NCBI GenBank assembly: GCA_963693315.1
Contig: OY856186.1
Location: 132,697,841-132,761,840, forward strand
Reading direction: 5' to 3'
Source of the DNA: Diogma glabrata
Taxonomy: Eukaryota; Arthropoda; Insecta; Diptera; Cylindrotomidae
Length of the DNA stretch: 64,000 bases
Shown here: positions 21,492 to 33,099 of the stretch, piece after piece
Numbering within the stretch: position 1 is the first letter of the stretch
Layout of the letters: every line of letters begins with the position of its first letter
Position numbers and translations under genes: made by a program
The notes under the pieces: generated by a model
What the model saw: the letters and a program-made list of their open reading frames with translations, nothing else
Database searches by the model: none
Told to the model about the DNA's origin: nothing

Positions 21492-22214
21492 TTTTTTTTT
21501 TTTTTAATAAAATGTGATGGTAGGTAAGTAGGCATTACAATATGTGTCACAACAACACATAAAAACCCTTTAAGACCAAGGTCCCACAACAACATGCGTT
21601 CTAAGGATGTTAATGGACGCATATCTGTTTTTTTTTGTTTTTTTTTTTAATATTTTTTTGTTAAGTAATGGATAACTAAACCATAAATCCTATCACATAT
21701 AAAATATGACATAGGCCAATATTTCGTGATAGGATAGGGAAAATAAAAATAAAATAAGAGATAAAAAGCAAATTTGTTTCAAAAATTTGCAGGAACAAAA
21801 CTAAAATTGGTTTGCCAATAGTCCAGCCAATGGCATAATCCTTGATTATGGGACGCAGTATATTTTTCAATAATTAAAGCTCAGATATGTAGTTATATGA
21901 AGGATCGTTTCATCGAGCAAGCTACAGCGTTCCAGCATCAAGGAATATTCATTAGCTAAGATTGAGAGTGCTACCGTTGACTGAATACAGTTCATCCGCC
22001 AGCACCCCTAAGATATCACCTTGGCTAGTGATATCTCACTGCTATTGCCAGTGGTATGTGATATCTCACTGCTATTGCCAGTGGTATGTGATATCTCACG
22101 TTAACTCATATGCCAATAGCAGGGACTGGAGTACGCGGGGTTGTCACACCCGTGGATCAAAAAATAGAAAAAAATTAACAAATTAATAAAAACTGATCCC
22201 TCCATGCGTACTGT
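21492..22214 (-). mobile_element. Short LINE A derivative with 5' and 3' ends joined
   Basis: Inserted in Gypsy-1 gag with the probable 5-bp target duplication AAGGT (plus-sense ACCTT at 21487-21491 and 22215-22219). On the minus strand it starts ACAGTACGCATGGAGGGATC and has a 30-bp tandem repeat (22029-22102). It passes through a block like 13640-13720 near LINE A1's 5' end, then jumps to the LINE A 3' tail (GTGTTGTTGTGACACAT) and a poly(A) run at 21491-21505. All endonuclease and RT coding is absent. It looks like an internally deleted, SINE-like LINE derivative. Confidence 0.75.
22029..22102. repeat. 30-bp tandem repeat, about 2.4 copies
   Basis: Unit GATATCTCACTGCTATTGCC plus AGTGGTATGT, lying in the 5' part of the LINE derivative. 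Upstream repeats of this kind are often promoter-associated in LINEs (inference). Confidence 0.8.
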
Positions 22215-23055
22215 ACCTTGAACAGGCATTGGTTTTTTGACTGATTTGACGTTGAACTGTTGGACTAAAACCTCTTCTTTGATTTGGACTAATTCCTCTA
22301 CGTTGACTTTGCCATCCATCTCTATTTCGGTTTGGACTTGGACTCAAAAATCTTGAATGATTTGAACTTTTTCTATTCTCATTTATATAACTATTTGCCG
22401 GACTTAATTCTCTTGAAAGACTTGGACCTCTTCGATTATCATAACTTTGAAAACGATCTCTTGACAAATTTCTTCCTGTAAAATAATTTTGATTATTCTG
22501 TGATAGACGTTCAGCTTGCACCAAAAACTGAGATTGTGGATTTATTGCTCTTGATTCCTTCTCCGACATCTCCATATTACGAGCAATGTTACAACACTCT
22601 GAAAATGTAACCTCACTTTTTTTTAATAACTCGCGTTGAATTGCTTCATTTTTAAGACCAACTATAAATTTATCTGTTAATGCATCGTCTAGAAAATTTC
22701 CAAATTCGCAGGTTTGTGCTAGCTCTTTTAATTTGATTATAAAATCGGAAACAGATTCACTCTCTTGTTGGTGAGCTCTCGAAAATTTAAATCTTTCAGC
22801 GCGTTTATTTAGTTTTGGCTTGAAATGTGTCTTTAGGATATTTATCAGTTCATCCAATTTCTTTTTGCTAGGAACTTCTGGTATTGTTAATGATTTTAGT
22901 ATCTTGTAGGTGTCCGTTCCAATTATTGTTATAAAAAGGGCCACTTTTTTTTCTTCAGTAATATTATTTACAATAAAAAACTGATTAAGACGCTCCTCGT
23001 ATGCTTCAAAGTCATCTCCCGGAATGAACGACTCAATGTTTCCAATCAGCGACAT
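22183..23055 (-). pseudogene. Gypsy-1 gag, interrupted
   Basis: The minus strand gives a gag capsid region starting MSLIGNIESFIPGDDFEAYE. It continues through the retrotransposon-gag fold (LNQFFIVNNI, KVALFITIIG, HFKPKLNKRAERFKF, ESVSDFIIKLKELAQTCEFG, LTDKFIVGLKN), then an Arg/Ser-rich linker (SRDRFQSYDNRRGPSLSREL). The first knuckle begins at NACSRY and is then cut by the LINE derivative; the last residues before the stop at 22183 belong to the insertion. The protein would form the particle shell. Probably inactive because of the insertion. Confidence 0.9.
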
Positions 23056-23317
23056 TAAAATTGAATAGTATCAGTTTTATAATAATTTAAAGAGTTCTCA
23101 CCATGTGTTTTAAACTTTCTTCGACCGGTATCCAATTTCCCCGTTAACTTTGTTTGCAGTAATTTTTTAATTGCACCTCAAAATTGTTTTATTTTTGCAT
23201 TACTTTGAAATTTTAAATTCATATATATTTAATTGATATATTCACTGTATTTTTAAATAAAAATTTATCAAAAAATTCACTATTTTTTTTTTAAATGAAA
23301 TTTTAATCAAACGTTAT

Positions 23318-23333
23318 CCCATCTTTGTCGCCA
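23318..23333 (-). promoter_or_regulatory. Gypsy-1 primer-binding site
   Basis: Three bases after the 5' LTR, the minus strand reads TGGCGACAAAGATGGG. The TGG start at this spacing marks a tRNA primer site; which tRNA cannot be settled here. Confidence 0.75.
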
Positions 23334-23336
23334 ATT

Positions 23337-23542
23337 TGATATGTTTTTATTAATTAACACAACTTTATATTCATACAATAATTTATTTAATTGAGATGAT
23401 TACAATTCAACCGATTTCTTTATACTGAATTATACCTTTTAAAAATATATTTTGTTACATCTATTTAATAATTTATTACTATGTATTGATTTACTATAAT
23501 TAAATCCTGTTTTTATTTATATAAATATGTACATATATATCA
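23337..23542 (-). repeat. Gypsy-1 5' LTR
   Basis: 206 bp, about five differences from 18091-18296. The right neighbour GCAGC is the target duplication. Confidence 0.93.
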
Positions 23543-23900
23543 GCAGCCACCATCCCATCAAAATTTTCGTCCAATACTTTTACTGCAGCATAATGAGCAC
23601 TCCAATGCGCTGTTAAGAGTCTTTTAAAAGTTGCTTTGTTGTGTTTAACAAGTACTTCCCAGCGGCTAGTCGAAGCAGAAAAACATGTAAAAATGGCTTC
23701 CGCTGTTCCAAAAAACGTTACACAAGCTACATTTTGTGTAAATGAGTGTTGGCCACATAAATTAATTGAATGATCAATGCAACCCACAAAATTTGCTTTG
23801 TTATTTTTTGCTTTAATAATAGCTTGCACTTCACCATGTATACTACTCATAACAGGTGCATTATCATAACCTTGGGTACGGCAATTTATAACATCTATAC
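23543..23900 (-). pseudogene. hAT-2 transposase, central part
   Basis: The minus strand reads ENDGIDVINCRTQGYDNAPV, then MSSIHGEVQAIIKAK and CIDHSINLCGQ. This matches the DUF4371-like hAT catalytic domain pattern (GYDN..., conserved around a catalytic Asp; the CxxHxLNL element). It ends DENFDGMVAA, where the gypsy LTR begins at 23542. Joining to 18090 across the gypsy restores a plausible continuation (IEKLSDQQENVDT). Upstream, 23900-24970 contains no continuous transposase frame; a 26-base hairpin sits at about 24261-24308. Confidence 0.82.
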
Positions 23901-24971
23901 CGTCATTTTCAAGATTTTTACACTGAGAAAAACATGTCCTATTTCCAATCGAAATGCAGTTGTCTCAACCTCACCGTGCGGGCAGATATGGCGATTCGAA
24001 CTACGAGATTGATTCAACAACTGTTCAATTATAAGCCGACAATCACATGAAATATTTATGTGAAAATAAAATCGTCGCTTTAATAATGAAACAACGTATT
24101 CGCAAAAGTGTAGTTTCGAGATAATTGGGTTTAAAGATTTTTCGATTTTCTGATTTTCGTAAACTCGGCAGCACAATTGAATGAATAAAGATATTGGAAA
24201 AAAAATTTCTACCAATTAATCTTGACTAATTTCCCCACAGCATATTAAAATTTCACATTAGTACCTGCTGGCTTTTCTACCTAAAAAGAGGTGAAAAGTC
24301 AATCAGGTACCTTATACGTTATTTCATATTTCATATACGTTATTTCATTTTGCATGGAAGTACGATTAAGTCTAAAACTAGTTATTATTGAACTAACGCA
24401 TAAAATTTTTACAATTTTTTATTTATATGAACCGGCATATCATGTAGTAATGAATGATGCTTATACAATATTTTAGATTTACCATTTCGTGTGGCGATCG
24501 TAATGTATGTAAAGTATACGACACTGATTTTACCCAAGTTATTATTCTGTAGGAATTGAAATATCGTACATGCATTTACGCTGTTTCAATATTTAACCAA
24601 ATTCAAATTTGCATGTACGTTAATTAACAATATATTAATTTTCACCCCCAGTTATAAAAAAATTGGAAAATGTTAAAATGCCACTTTATAGACATCCTTA
24701 TGGGGAATGCAGCGCACCCATTATATAAAAACGACGTATATATGGCATACGTTATTTCATTATTAAAGCGACGAAATATAGTTCAATTAATCTCAAATAC
24801 TTAAATTTTAAAATGAAAAATTCATGATATAAGGCCAAAGAAATATGTTTTCATGGAAATAGTTATTAACTTTATTCAACTACTGTTATATTGGATATAA
24901 CACTTTATATTTTAAATAAACCTCATTTTGTTGTCAGGACAATGTTACTGAGTACTAAGTAGTTGTCCCAA

Positions 24972-25499
24972 TCACGGTGAAATGGTTTGTAAATATCTTT
25001 TCTTTGCATGAATAATAAACTGCCAACTTCGAGATGAGGTTGTCATTACTTCAATTTTTCTTTCTTTTTTTTTTATCACTTTATAATACCGTTCCTTAGA
25101 AATATGGCGAACATCACCTTTTATGTCCAACCCGTGTCTTGATACAGTAGCAAACGACCCTTCTCTATTTTGAAAATGTTCATTTCCTTTTTTTATGATT
25201 TCAATGCGAACATTATCAGAGACGAGTATATTCCAATGTGATACATCTCTTAAGTCCTGAAGTAATTCCCCCATGCAAATACTGTCTTTGATAGTAGAAG
25301 TATTAGCAGCATTATCACTGTCATTTTCATTATTTCTTTCTAATTCATCTTCATCATAGGTTATCATTATTAATTCTGTATTGTCGCTGTTACTTTCCGA
25401 AGATGAGCCAATATTCTCTGAAACATTCGTTGGCCGTTGCATCAACGAGAGAATCAGTTTCTTTTGATGAACCTTGGATATCATCGGGTTTTGTAACAT
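24972..25499 (-). pseudogene. hAT-2 transposase, N-terminal part
   Basis: A 175-codon minus-strand frame with an acidic Ser/Asn-rich start (SSSESNSDNTELIMITYDED). It is followed by DVSHWNILVSDNVRIEIIKK and NREGSFATVSRHG, which resembles the pre-TTF zinc-finger segment (DP..W...SD..R..I...G) of ZMYM1-like hAT proteins. The zinc-finger region that should follow is missing. The intervening 24220-24970 is AT-rich with repeated ACGTTATTTCAT and may be another insertion. Assignment rests on the same strand, order and weak motif similarity. Confidence 0.6.
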
Positions 25500-25852
25500 A
25501 TTTATAGATGGATCCAGATATGCTCTGAAGTCTGAACTGCATCTATTTTAGCCTGTTTGGTCTTTCTCTGCTGGAACCCACGTTTTCTTTAAGAAGTATG
25601 AACTCCTCGTGGCATATTTATTTTTTGGGATATTTGCTAAACGAAATCTAAAAACATATTTTTAATTATAGTAGGTATCAGCAAAGCATTAATTCTAAAT
25701 ATATTTGTAGGATACATATATGTCTAGTTCATAATAAATACATTGTGTTAACGTCTAAATACACCGTCAAGAAACTTAATTTATTTAAATTTCCTTGTAA
25801 CAACTTATATTAAATAACATTTGATAAAATGGAATATACAAATCATTTGCTT

Positions 25853-25887
25853 ATATTATAAGGAACTTAAATAGTTCCTTATAATAT
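25853..25887. repeat. Perfect hairpin, 15-bp stem
   Basis: ATATTATAAGGAACT, loop TAAAT, then the exact reverse complement. Within an otherwise featureless AT-rich stretch (25500-25950). Confidence 0.8.
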
Positions 25888-25954
25888 TAGGCATATGATA
25901 AAAATATAAGTATAAAATCCTAAAAGATATTTTATATAAAGTATCGAAACCAAA

Positions 25955-26054
25955 ATTAAATATCCAATTAGAATCATGCTCAATAATTTACAAAATTAAA
26001 TGTGATTTTTGTGAAAAATTTTACATCGGGAAAACCGAAAGATGTTTTAAAGAC
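25955..26054 (+). pseudogene. Penelope-like GIY-YIG endonuclease fragment, left half
   Basis: The plus strand reads IIYKIKCDFCEKFYIGKTER, then CFKD. This has the pattern of the C-terminal GIY-YIG endonuclease of Penelope-like retroelements: Y-x-I-x-C-x-x-C-x-x-x-YIG-x-T-x-R. It stops at the BEL 5' LTR. The second half continues after the BEL at 34722. No Penelope reverse transcriptase was found nearby. Confidence 0.7.
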
Positions 26055-26417
26055 TGTGTTTCCGCAACCAGTAAAATTAAGCCCATAAGGCAACACTAAA
26101 TCAATTAACAAAAACAATTATAGCAATTATAGCAATCGCTCTACTCCTTTGTTCTCAAGAGTAATAAAAAAGATAATTTTGTTTTGTTCTATTGTCAGTT
26201 TGTATACAGAACTCAACATAAAAACATATACATGTTCTTAAAACTAATTTAATTAAATGTTTTTATATAATAATTGTATTTGAAAAACATGGTGTCATTG
26301 TTGTAACGTTTAAATAATTGTAAATAAACATAAAAATAAATGTGAATAAATCCCGTTCAAATTAAAATTACCTACAGTGTTATAACTAGCATTCAAAAAA
26401 TAAAACAAAAAATAACA
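26055..26417 (+). repeat. BEL 5' LTR
   Basis: 363 bp, followed at once by TGGTCATTCGAGACGG, whose TGG start suits a primer-binding site. Contains AATAAA-type signals (AAATAAACATAAAAATAAAT) near 26330. Confidence 0.9.
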
Positions 26418-27256
26418 TGGTCATTCGAGACGGATTGTTCTGGAAAAATATATTATAATTGGATATTTCGTTTATCGCAGTTTTTTCTGGAAATATATAT
26501 ATTATAATTGGATATTTCGTCTATTACAGATTTTTCTGGAAATAAATATTACAATTGGATATTTCGTATATTGCAGATCTTTGGAAATATATATTATAAT
26601 TTGGATATACTAGTAATCATTTTGGATGTATTGTTTTGTGGCATGTTGTTGGATGCATCATGGTTCAAATCGCATGATTGTGCATAATTAATACACAACT
26701 GTACACTGTGGGTATGCTATATAACTGTATATAACTATATTGGATACATAAAAATAATGTCAAGACGCTTATATTGTGAAGTTGGATTTGAAGTCTGATT
26801 CGATAAATTTAAACACATTAGTTGGACTGGTTTTTACATTGGACAGCTTATAATTTGGAATATTTTCGGATTAACCATTCATCTTGTGAATTGGAATACT
26901 TCGTGTTGGAGATACATTGGAGCTTGCTGAGGATATTTTGACTTTCATATTTGGTCATCATGGATATAATCAGGATCACAGGTATTTGATTTTTTATGAT
27001 TTTATTGTTCAGAGACTGTTCCATACGAGTGTTTAATAGTGTCAGTTGAATTATTATTAATATAGTAAATGTGTATACAGTTATAACGGGTTTATTTCAC
27101 AAAGTTTATGTATTGGTAAAATTTAATGATATTTTGCAACACTACGTAAATAATTGATAAAACCAAAATAAATTTTATTTTGCAAATAAATTTTAATTGC
27201 TATTAGTGCTAACCTCGAAGTAGCGGTAGTATAGTATATCGTTCGTTCAGTTTAAA

Positions 27257-28543
27257 ATGGCTGACCTTGTGCGATTGCAAAAACAACGTGGCGGGTTTAA
27301 ATCGCGTCTTACGATTTATAAAAATAATTTTTGTATAGATAGTCTTAAAACAGTTGGTTCGTTAGAGGCATCCTTGAGTTTGTTGAGAAACCTATATCAA
27401 CAATACAACGTAGTTCAGAATAGTATTGAGGAATTAGCGGATGCTAACGATTTGACGGTCTTTGAGGACCGAATAGAGTTTGAGAAGACCTATTCTCAAT
27501 TTGAAGCTCAAATGTTGGACAAGATTGGTGCCCTTAAATTAAAATTAAATTCAAACCCAAAGGAAGTTAGTGCAAGTAGTGTAGTGCCAAATATTTCTCT
27601 TCGTTTGCCTCACCCTGACAAAAAATTGCCAACGTTTGATGGAAACGAGATTAACTGGCTAAGATTCAAGGAGGTGTATGAGCGGCGTGTTCATAAAAAT
27701 AATGAATTGAATAATTACGACAAATATGAATATCTCATTCAGTGCCTTATAGATGGTACGGCTTATACTATCATAGAATTTTTACCTGTCACTCCCGAAA
27801 ATTATGAAACTGCTTACAAGCTGGTACATGACAACTACAACAATGTCGTTTCTATAAAGTTATTACACATGAAGTCTTTAACAGAATTAAAGAAACCTCA
27901 AGAAAATTCTGGAATGTCACTACAAGCATTTATAGATGATTGTTGTAAACATTACAACGCGTTGAAATCGCTAGGTTGTCCAGTTGAACAATGGAATTTA
28001 CCTCTCTATACAATTCTAATAGAAAAATTAGATAGCAAATCAAAACTTGATATCGTGAAGAAAACAAATAAACTTAAATTAATGACCTTTGATGAATTTG
28101 TTTCAATTTTAAGAGATCGTAAACGCATCTTGGACTCTACTCAGGTGTCGTGCTCTAATAACGGTTCATTAACAAGGTTCGCTAATAAAGTTATATCAAA
28201 GGGTGTTTCTCACAAATTTAATAAGGTGTTCCATTCAAATATTTTGAGTTGTGCCCATTGTAAAGAGAATCATTCACTAAATAACTGTGTTAAGTTTAGA
28301 GGTTTAGAGTTATCTCCCAAACGTTGATTAGATCTTGCACAGAACTATGGTGTCTGTATCAACTGTCTCTCTGGTGAGCATCAAATTATCAATTGTGTTG
28401 AAAAACCTTGTTCAAAGTGTAATTACAGACATCATGAGTTATTACATTTCTCAAAAAAGGTTAAAGGTAACCATCCTCGAAATAATCGCAACTCTTTTAG
28501 AAAGCCGAATTCTAATTTATCTACGAATAAGTCAACTACACTA
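27257..28543 (+). pseudogene. BEL gag with one in-frame TGA
   Basis: Starts MADLVRLQKQRGGFKSRLTI. The middle is typical BEL gag: PTFDGNEINWLRFKEVYERR, NYDKYEYLIQCLIDGTAY and NYNNVVSIKLLHMKSL (the DUF1759-like region). Then come nucleocapsid knuckles CAHCKENHSLNNC and, after the stop, CINCLSGEHQIINC and CSKCNYRHHELLH. The TGA at 28325-28327 (codon 357) lies between the first and second knuckles, and the same frame runs on without another stop into pol. A single substitution from an Arg codon (CGA) would explain it. The capsid would package element RNA in the cytoplasm. Confidence 0.9.
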
Positions 28544-31500
28544 TTGGCTAATCAATCCGAAATAGCTGCTAGCTCTGAAGAAGCTACTATTGGTGCAGGT
28601 ACTTCTAATGTAGCTACTGCCCTAATTGAATCAAATCAACACTCGAAAGGTTCGACTAACCTTTTCGAGACTACTGTTAATTCTATAAAAAATATTCAAC
28701 AGTCACAAGTACTGTTACCTACTGCATTAGTATGGATCCAGAATTCCCAAAATTCTAAAATCTTTGTCAGAGCCCTAATTGATAGTGGGTCACAATCTCA
28801 TTTTATAACAAATAAGTTGTGTCAACAATTAAATTTAGTGAAGTCTCCTAGTATGCTTTCTGTATCAGGTATAGATCAATCAGTAAGGTGTATTGAGCAT
28901 AAGGTTCAAGTGGTAATTGGATCAAGAATATCAAATTTTACTCGTTCATTGGAATGCCAAGTCTTGTCAAAAATTAGTAACAATCTTCCATCATTCTCCT
29001 TTAACGTAGAATTTTCTAAGAATATTTCTGCTCATCCACTAGCTGATCCTGGGTTCTGTAAAGCTAATCAAATTGATTTACTACTAGGGGCTGAAATTTA
29101 TTCGGAAATTATTATAGGAGATAAAATATTACTGCACAAAGAGCTACCGCCCTTTATCAATACGGTTTTTGGTTATATTGTTGTTGGAAAAATTAGCTAC
29201 AGTCCACATCGTCACAAAGGATCAAAACAAAATAGCCTAACCTTTATGGCCGTATGCCAATTAGCAGAATCTAAAGACTCCAATTCAAACAACTCTTCAA
29301 TAGTGGTTTTAGAATCATTTGAAAGGTTAAATGATCAAATCAAAAAGTTCTGGGAATTGGAAAATCTACCTCAATTAAATTTGTCCATAGAAGAGAAATT
29401 GTGTGAACAACATTTTAAAACTCATGTTCAGAGGGACTCTCAAGGAAGATATATGGTACGCCTACCGTTAAAAAATAACATAAATGATTTAGGTGAATCC
29501 TTGACCTCTGCTATGAACCAATTTCTCGCTTCGGAACGCAGTCTAAATCGAAATCCTGATCGATTATTATTGTATAAGCAGTTTATGGATGAATACCTAA
29601 GTCTAAACCATATGGGCGAAATAACTGACATTAACGTCATTAATAGTTGCCATGGTAAAACTTTTTATCTACCCCATCATTCGGTAATTAAAGACACAAG
29701 TACCACTACAAAGTTACGGGTTGTTTTCAATGCCACTGCCAAAACATCTTCTGGTATCTCCTTAAATGATTGTCTCATGGTCGGTCCTACCATTCAAGCA
29801 GATCTTTTCTCCCTGATATTAAGGTTTCGTAAACATGTAATTGCTTTCTCCGGGGATATAGCTAAAATGTATCGGCAAATTTTAATATCGGACGAAGATC
29901 AAGACTTACAGAGAATTTTTTGGAGAGATGCTCCTGATCAACCAGTAAAGTGTTATAAATTAAAAACAGTTACCTATGGCATGGCTAGTGCATCCTATCT
30001 AGCTACTAGAACTTTGAAACAGTTGGCTGATGATGAGAAGTCGCAATACCAAAAAGCATATGTCGTCGTAAAACGTGATTTTTACATGGACGATGTCTTG
30101 ACGGGAGCTGATAATATTTCTGAAGCCAAGTTACTAAAGTCGAATTTGATTGAACTTCTAGCCAAAGGCGGAATGGAACTGAGAAAATTCAAATCAAATC
30201 ATTCCGAATTATCCTCTGATGATCCAAGCTGTAGTACAATCTCTGTCTTAGGATTGCAGTGGGAAACTGTTGAAGATCAATTTATTATGCCTTTTAAGAA
30301 ATTCGAAGTAACAGGTTTGTGTACAAAAAGATCGATATTGTCTGAAATTGCTCAGCTGTTTGATCCATTGGGTATATGTGGTCCAGTAATTTTTATTGCT
30401 AAATTAATAATGCAATCAATTTGGACACTAACTAACCTATCGTGGGATGATCCTGTACCTGCGGTAATAAGTGAAAAATGGAATAAGTTTAAGGTTCAGA
30501 TGATCAATCTACGACAAATATCCATTCCTAGATGTATTGTTCCATTGAACTCCGTCGTTTTCGAATTACACGGTTTTGGAGACGCTTCCGAAAAGGGGTT
30601 CGGTTGCTGTATATATTTGAAGTGTATCTCTTCTAATGGTCATAGTTCTGTTAAGCTAATTTGTGCTAAATCACGGGTCGCTCCTTTGAGGCTACAAACA
30701 ATCCCTAGACTGGAATTGTGTGCAGGTCTTCTCTTGTCTCAAATTATGGATAAAATCTTGGCTGTTATGGATATAAAATTTAGTTCAGTATATTACTGGA
30801 CTGATTCAGTAATCACCTTATATCGTGTAAACAGCAATCCTGGTAAATATGCAGCCTTTGTGGCTAACAGAATTTCTCAGATCCAGGAATTGTCTCTACC
30901 TTCGGATTGGCGCTATGTTCCTACGGATGTCAATCCTGCCGACATAATTTCCAGAGGCTTAATGCCAGAGGAATTAGAAACTGCAGAGTTGTGGTGGAAT
31001 GGTCCAAAATTCTTGTGCGAAAGCCCTAACTTATGGCCAAGGTTACCCTCAATGCAGATCAATTCTGAATTAAAGGAACTTCAAAGTCTGTTTCAATCTG
31101 AAATACATCAAACCGCAGTTGCTAAGTTTTGTCTAAATCAAAATATCAATTGGCATACCATTCCTCCTCGGTCTCCACACTTCGGCGGTCTGTGGGAGGC
31201 TGCAGTCAAGAGTGCTAAATACCATTTAAAGCGTGTGGTTGGAAGTTATTCGTATACACTTGAAGAGTTCGGTACTATTATTTGTCAAATAGAAGCATGT
31301 TTGAATTCTCGTCCGCTAAATCCTATGTCCGAGGATCCAATCGATTTATCTTGTCTAACTCCAGGTCATTTTCTAATTGGTCAACCTCTTAACTCTTTAC
31401 CTGATCCTAGCCTTCAACATTTAGACTTTAATAGGCTTTCCAGATATCAACGCATCCAATACATGCATCAGGTGTTCTGGAAACGTTGGTCAAATGAGTA

Positions 31501-31735
31501 TTTATCCGAGCTTCAGCATCGACGAAAGTGGATGAAGGATACCGAAAATATCAAGGTAGGTTCCATGGTGATTTTAAAGGATGATAATCTTCCTCCTCTG
31601 AAATGGAATCTTGGTAGAGTGACCAGTGTCAATATGGGAAACGATGGAAAGATTCGGGTTGTAGTGGTTAGAACCGCAAATGGCGAATTCAAAAGAGCTA
31701 TAACCTCGGTGTGCATTTTGCCCATCGAGACCTAA
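28544..31735 (+). pseudogene. BEL pol: protease, RT, RNase H; integrase core deleted
   Basis: In the same frame as gag. The protease has ALIDSGSQSHFIT. The RT has LRVVFNATAKTSSGISLNDC, FSGDIAKMYRQI and the catalytic FYMDDVL (YMDD at 30083-30094). The RNase H-like domain shows GFGDASEKGFG, TIPRLELCAGLLLSQ and YYWTDS. The segment then falls from LWPRLPSMQI straight to NSELKELQSLFQ (near 31058). The integrase zinc finger and both catalytic Asp regions (including the DNGTNF-type motif) are missing, about 300 residues compared with the family. The end with PRSPHFGGLWEAAVKSAKYH and QHRRKWM remains. No stop codon occurs in 1063 codons, so it decayed by deletion rather than by point mutation. Confidence 0.92.
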
Positions 31736-32539
31736 TTGCATATGGTTCTTTAGTTACAACCTAAAACGCCGGGTATAACGCCGAAATTTTGATGTTAGCT
31801 ATTTTTAATTTTACTGAATGGCTTTATATTGTATTCCTTAATATGGATATTGTTCGATGAAACAGTGTTGTAAAATATTATAAAATTGTCAAATTAGCTA
31901 CTGAAAAAAGATTATAGGTTGATGATGTTTTCATATAACCTAGTTAAGGATAAATCTACTGACACTGTTAAGTAATGCGTAGGGTTCATTGTCAAGGACG
32001 AAATTGAAAATCATTAAATTTCAAATGCTTGTCGATGTAATGCTAATTATAGCAGATAATTTTAACATCCTATTTTTACCAATTAATAGATTGAATTGTT
32101 TAATTATTAAAGTTAATAAATTATCTTAAATTTATAATATTATGAAAGCCTTATGGCAGTTAAGCTCCTTTTATATGTATAGTAATAATAATATTGTTAG
32201 ATTGAACTTGATATTTTTGAACTAATGGAATTAATTTCAACTAACCATAGTTATCATTTTAAATTGTTACTTCGGTCTGAAAGACCTAAGTATTACATTC
32301 ATGAGCTCAAAGTGAAATTCTTACCCCCACTTTTTTTGGCATTTCTCGACATTTTAGGACCTACTGATTCTAAAAAAGCAAAAAAAAAAAAAATGTATGT
32401 CTGTCTGCCGGCCGTCCGGCCGGCCATCATTACCTACGCTGCAGGGAAAACCACTGGAGGGATTTCAAAAATTTTTTTTTCTAAAAATAGGTATACTCAA
32501 GAGACAGGTCTGAAAGGACGCTGTGTTTGATAACTGTAC

Positions 32540-33060
32540 CGGAAGTGTGTCAAAAAAATCGTCAAGTGTGTCAAAACAAGGAAATTTGCATATTTTTTGC
32601 TTAAAAAACGTTCATTTTAAGTGATTACGAGTAGGAACATTGAACTTCGAGAAATCTTGATGGTCGGGATTGGTATGTGACACCAAAATCTAGATTATTG
32701 CATTATAAGTTTGTCAAAAAAGTGTTGTCAAGTGTGTCAAAAGAAAGATTTTTATTTATTTTTTCACCCAATTTTTCGGAAAAAAAAATTAAATTAAAAT
32801 TTTTTTTGAAATAAAATTTTTTATTATTATAATTGAGAACTATGGCATCATAAGTTTGTCAAAAAAATGTTGTCAAGTGTGTCAAAAGAAAAATTTTTAT
32901 TTATTTTTTTACCCAATTTTTTGGAAAAAAATAAAATAAATAATTTGTATGACGTTAAAATATATTATTAATATAGAGAATTATGGCATTATAAGTTTGT
33001 CAAAAAAATAATGTCAAGCGTGTCAAAAAATGATTTCATTGATTTTTTTAGCCAATTTTT
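32540..33060. repeat. Tandem repeat with GTCAAGTGTGTCAAAA motif
   Basis: GTCAAGTGTGTCAAAA or a close variant recurs near 32559, 32729, 32872 and 33013. Around the last three it is preceded by ATTATAAGTTTGTCAAAAA and followed by a Lys/Phe-coding AT run, giving a period of about 140 bases. Confidence 0.75.
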
Positions 33061-33099
33061 TGGGGAAAAATATGTGGCTGTTTTTATGACGTAAATGTA

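Larger units (their letters stand above)
18091..23542 (-). mobile_element. Gypsy-1: Ty3/gypsy LTR retrotransposon, defective
   Basis: Two 206-bp LTRs (TGATAT...TATCA) bound the element, with the 5-bp target duplication GCAGC at 18086-18090 and 23543-23547. Reading on the minus strand: 5' LTR, primer-binding site, gag, protease, RT, RNase H, integrase, purine tract, 3' LTR. The LTRs differ at about 5 of 206 positions by eye. Coding is broken by a LINE-derived insertion, frameshifts and deletions. It sits in the hAT-2 transposase gene. Confidence 0.95.

Noticed and set aside
22029..22102. Short direct repeats that might suggest a CRISPR-like array
   Set aside because: The 30-bp units are contiguous without spacers and lie in a eukaryotic LINE derivative.
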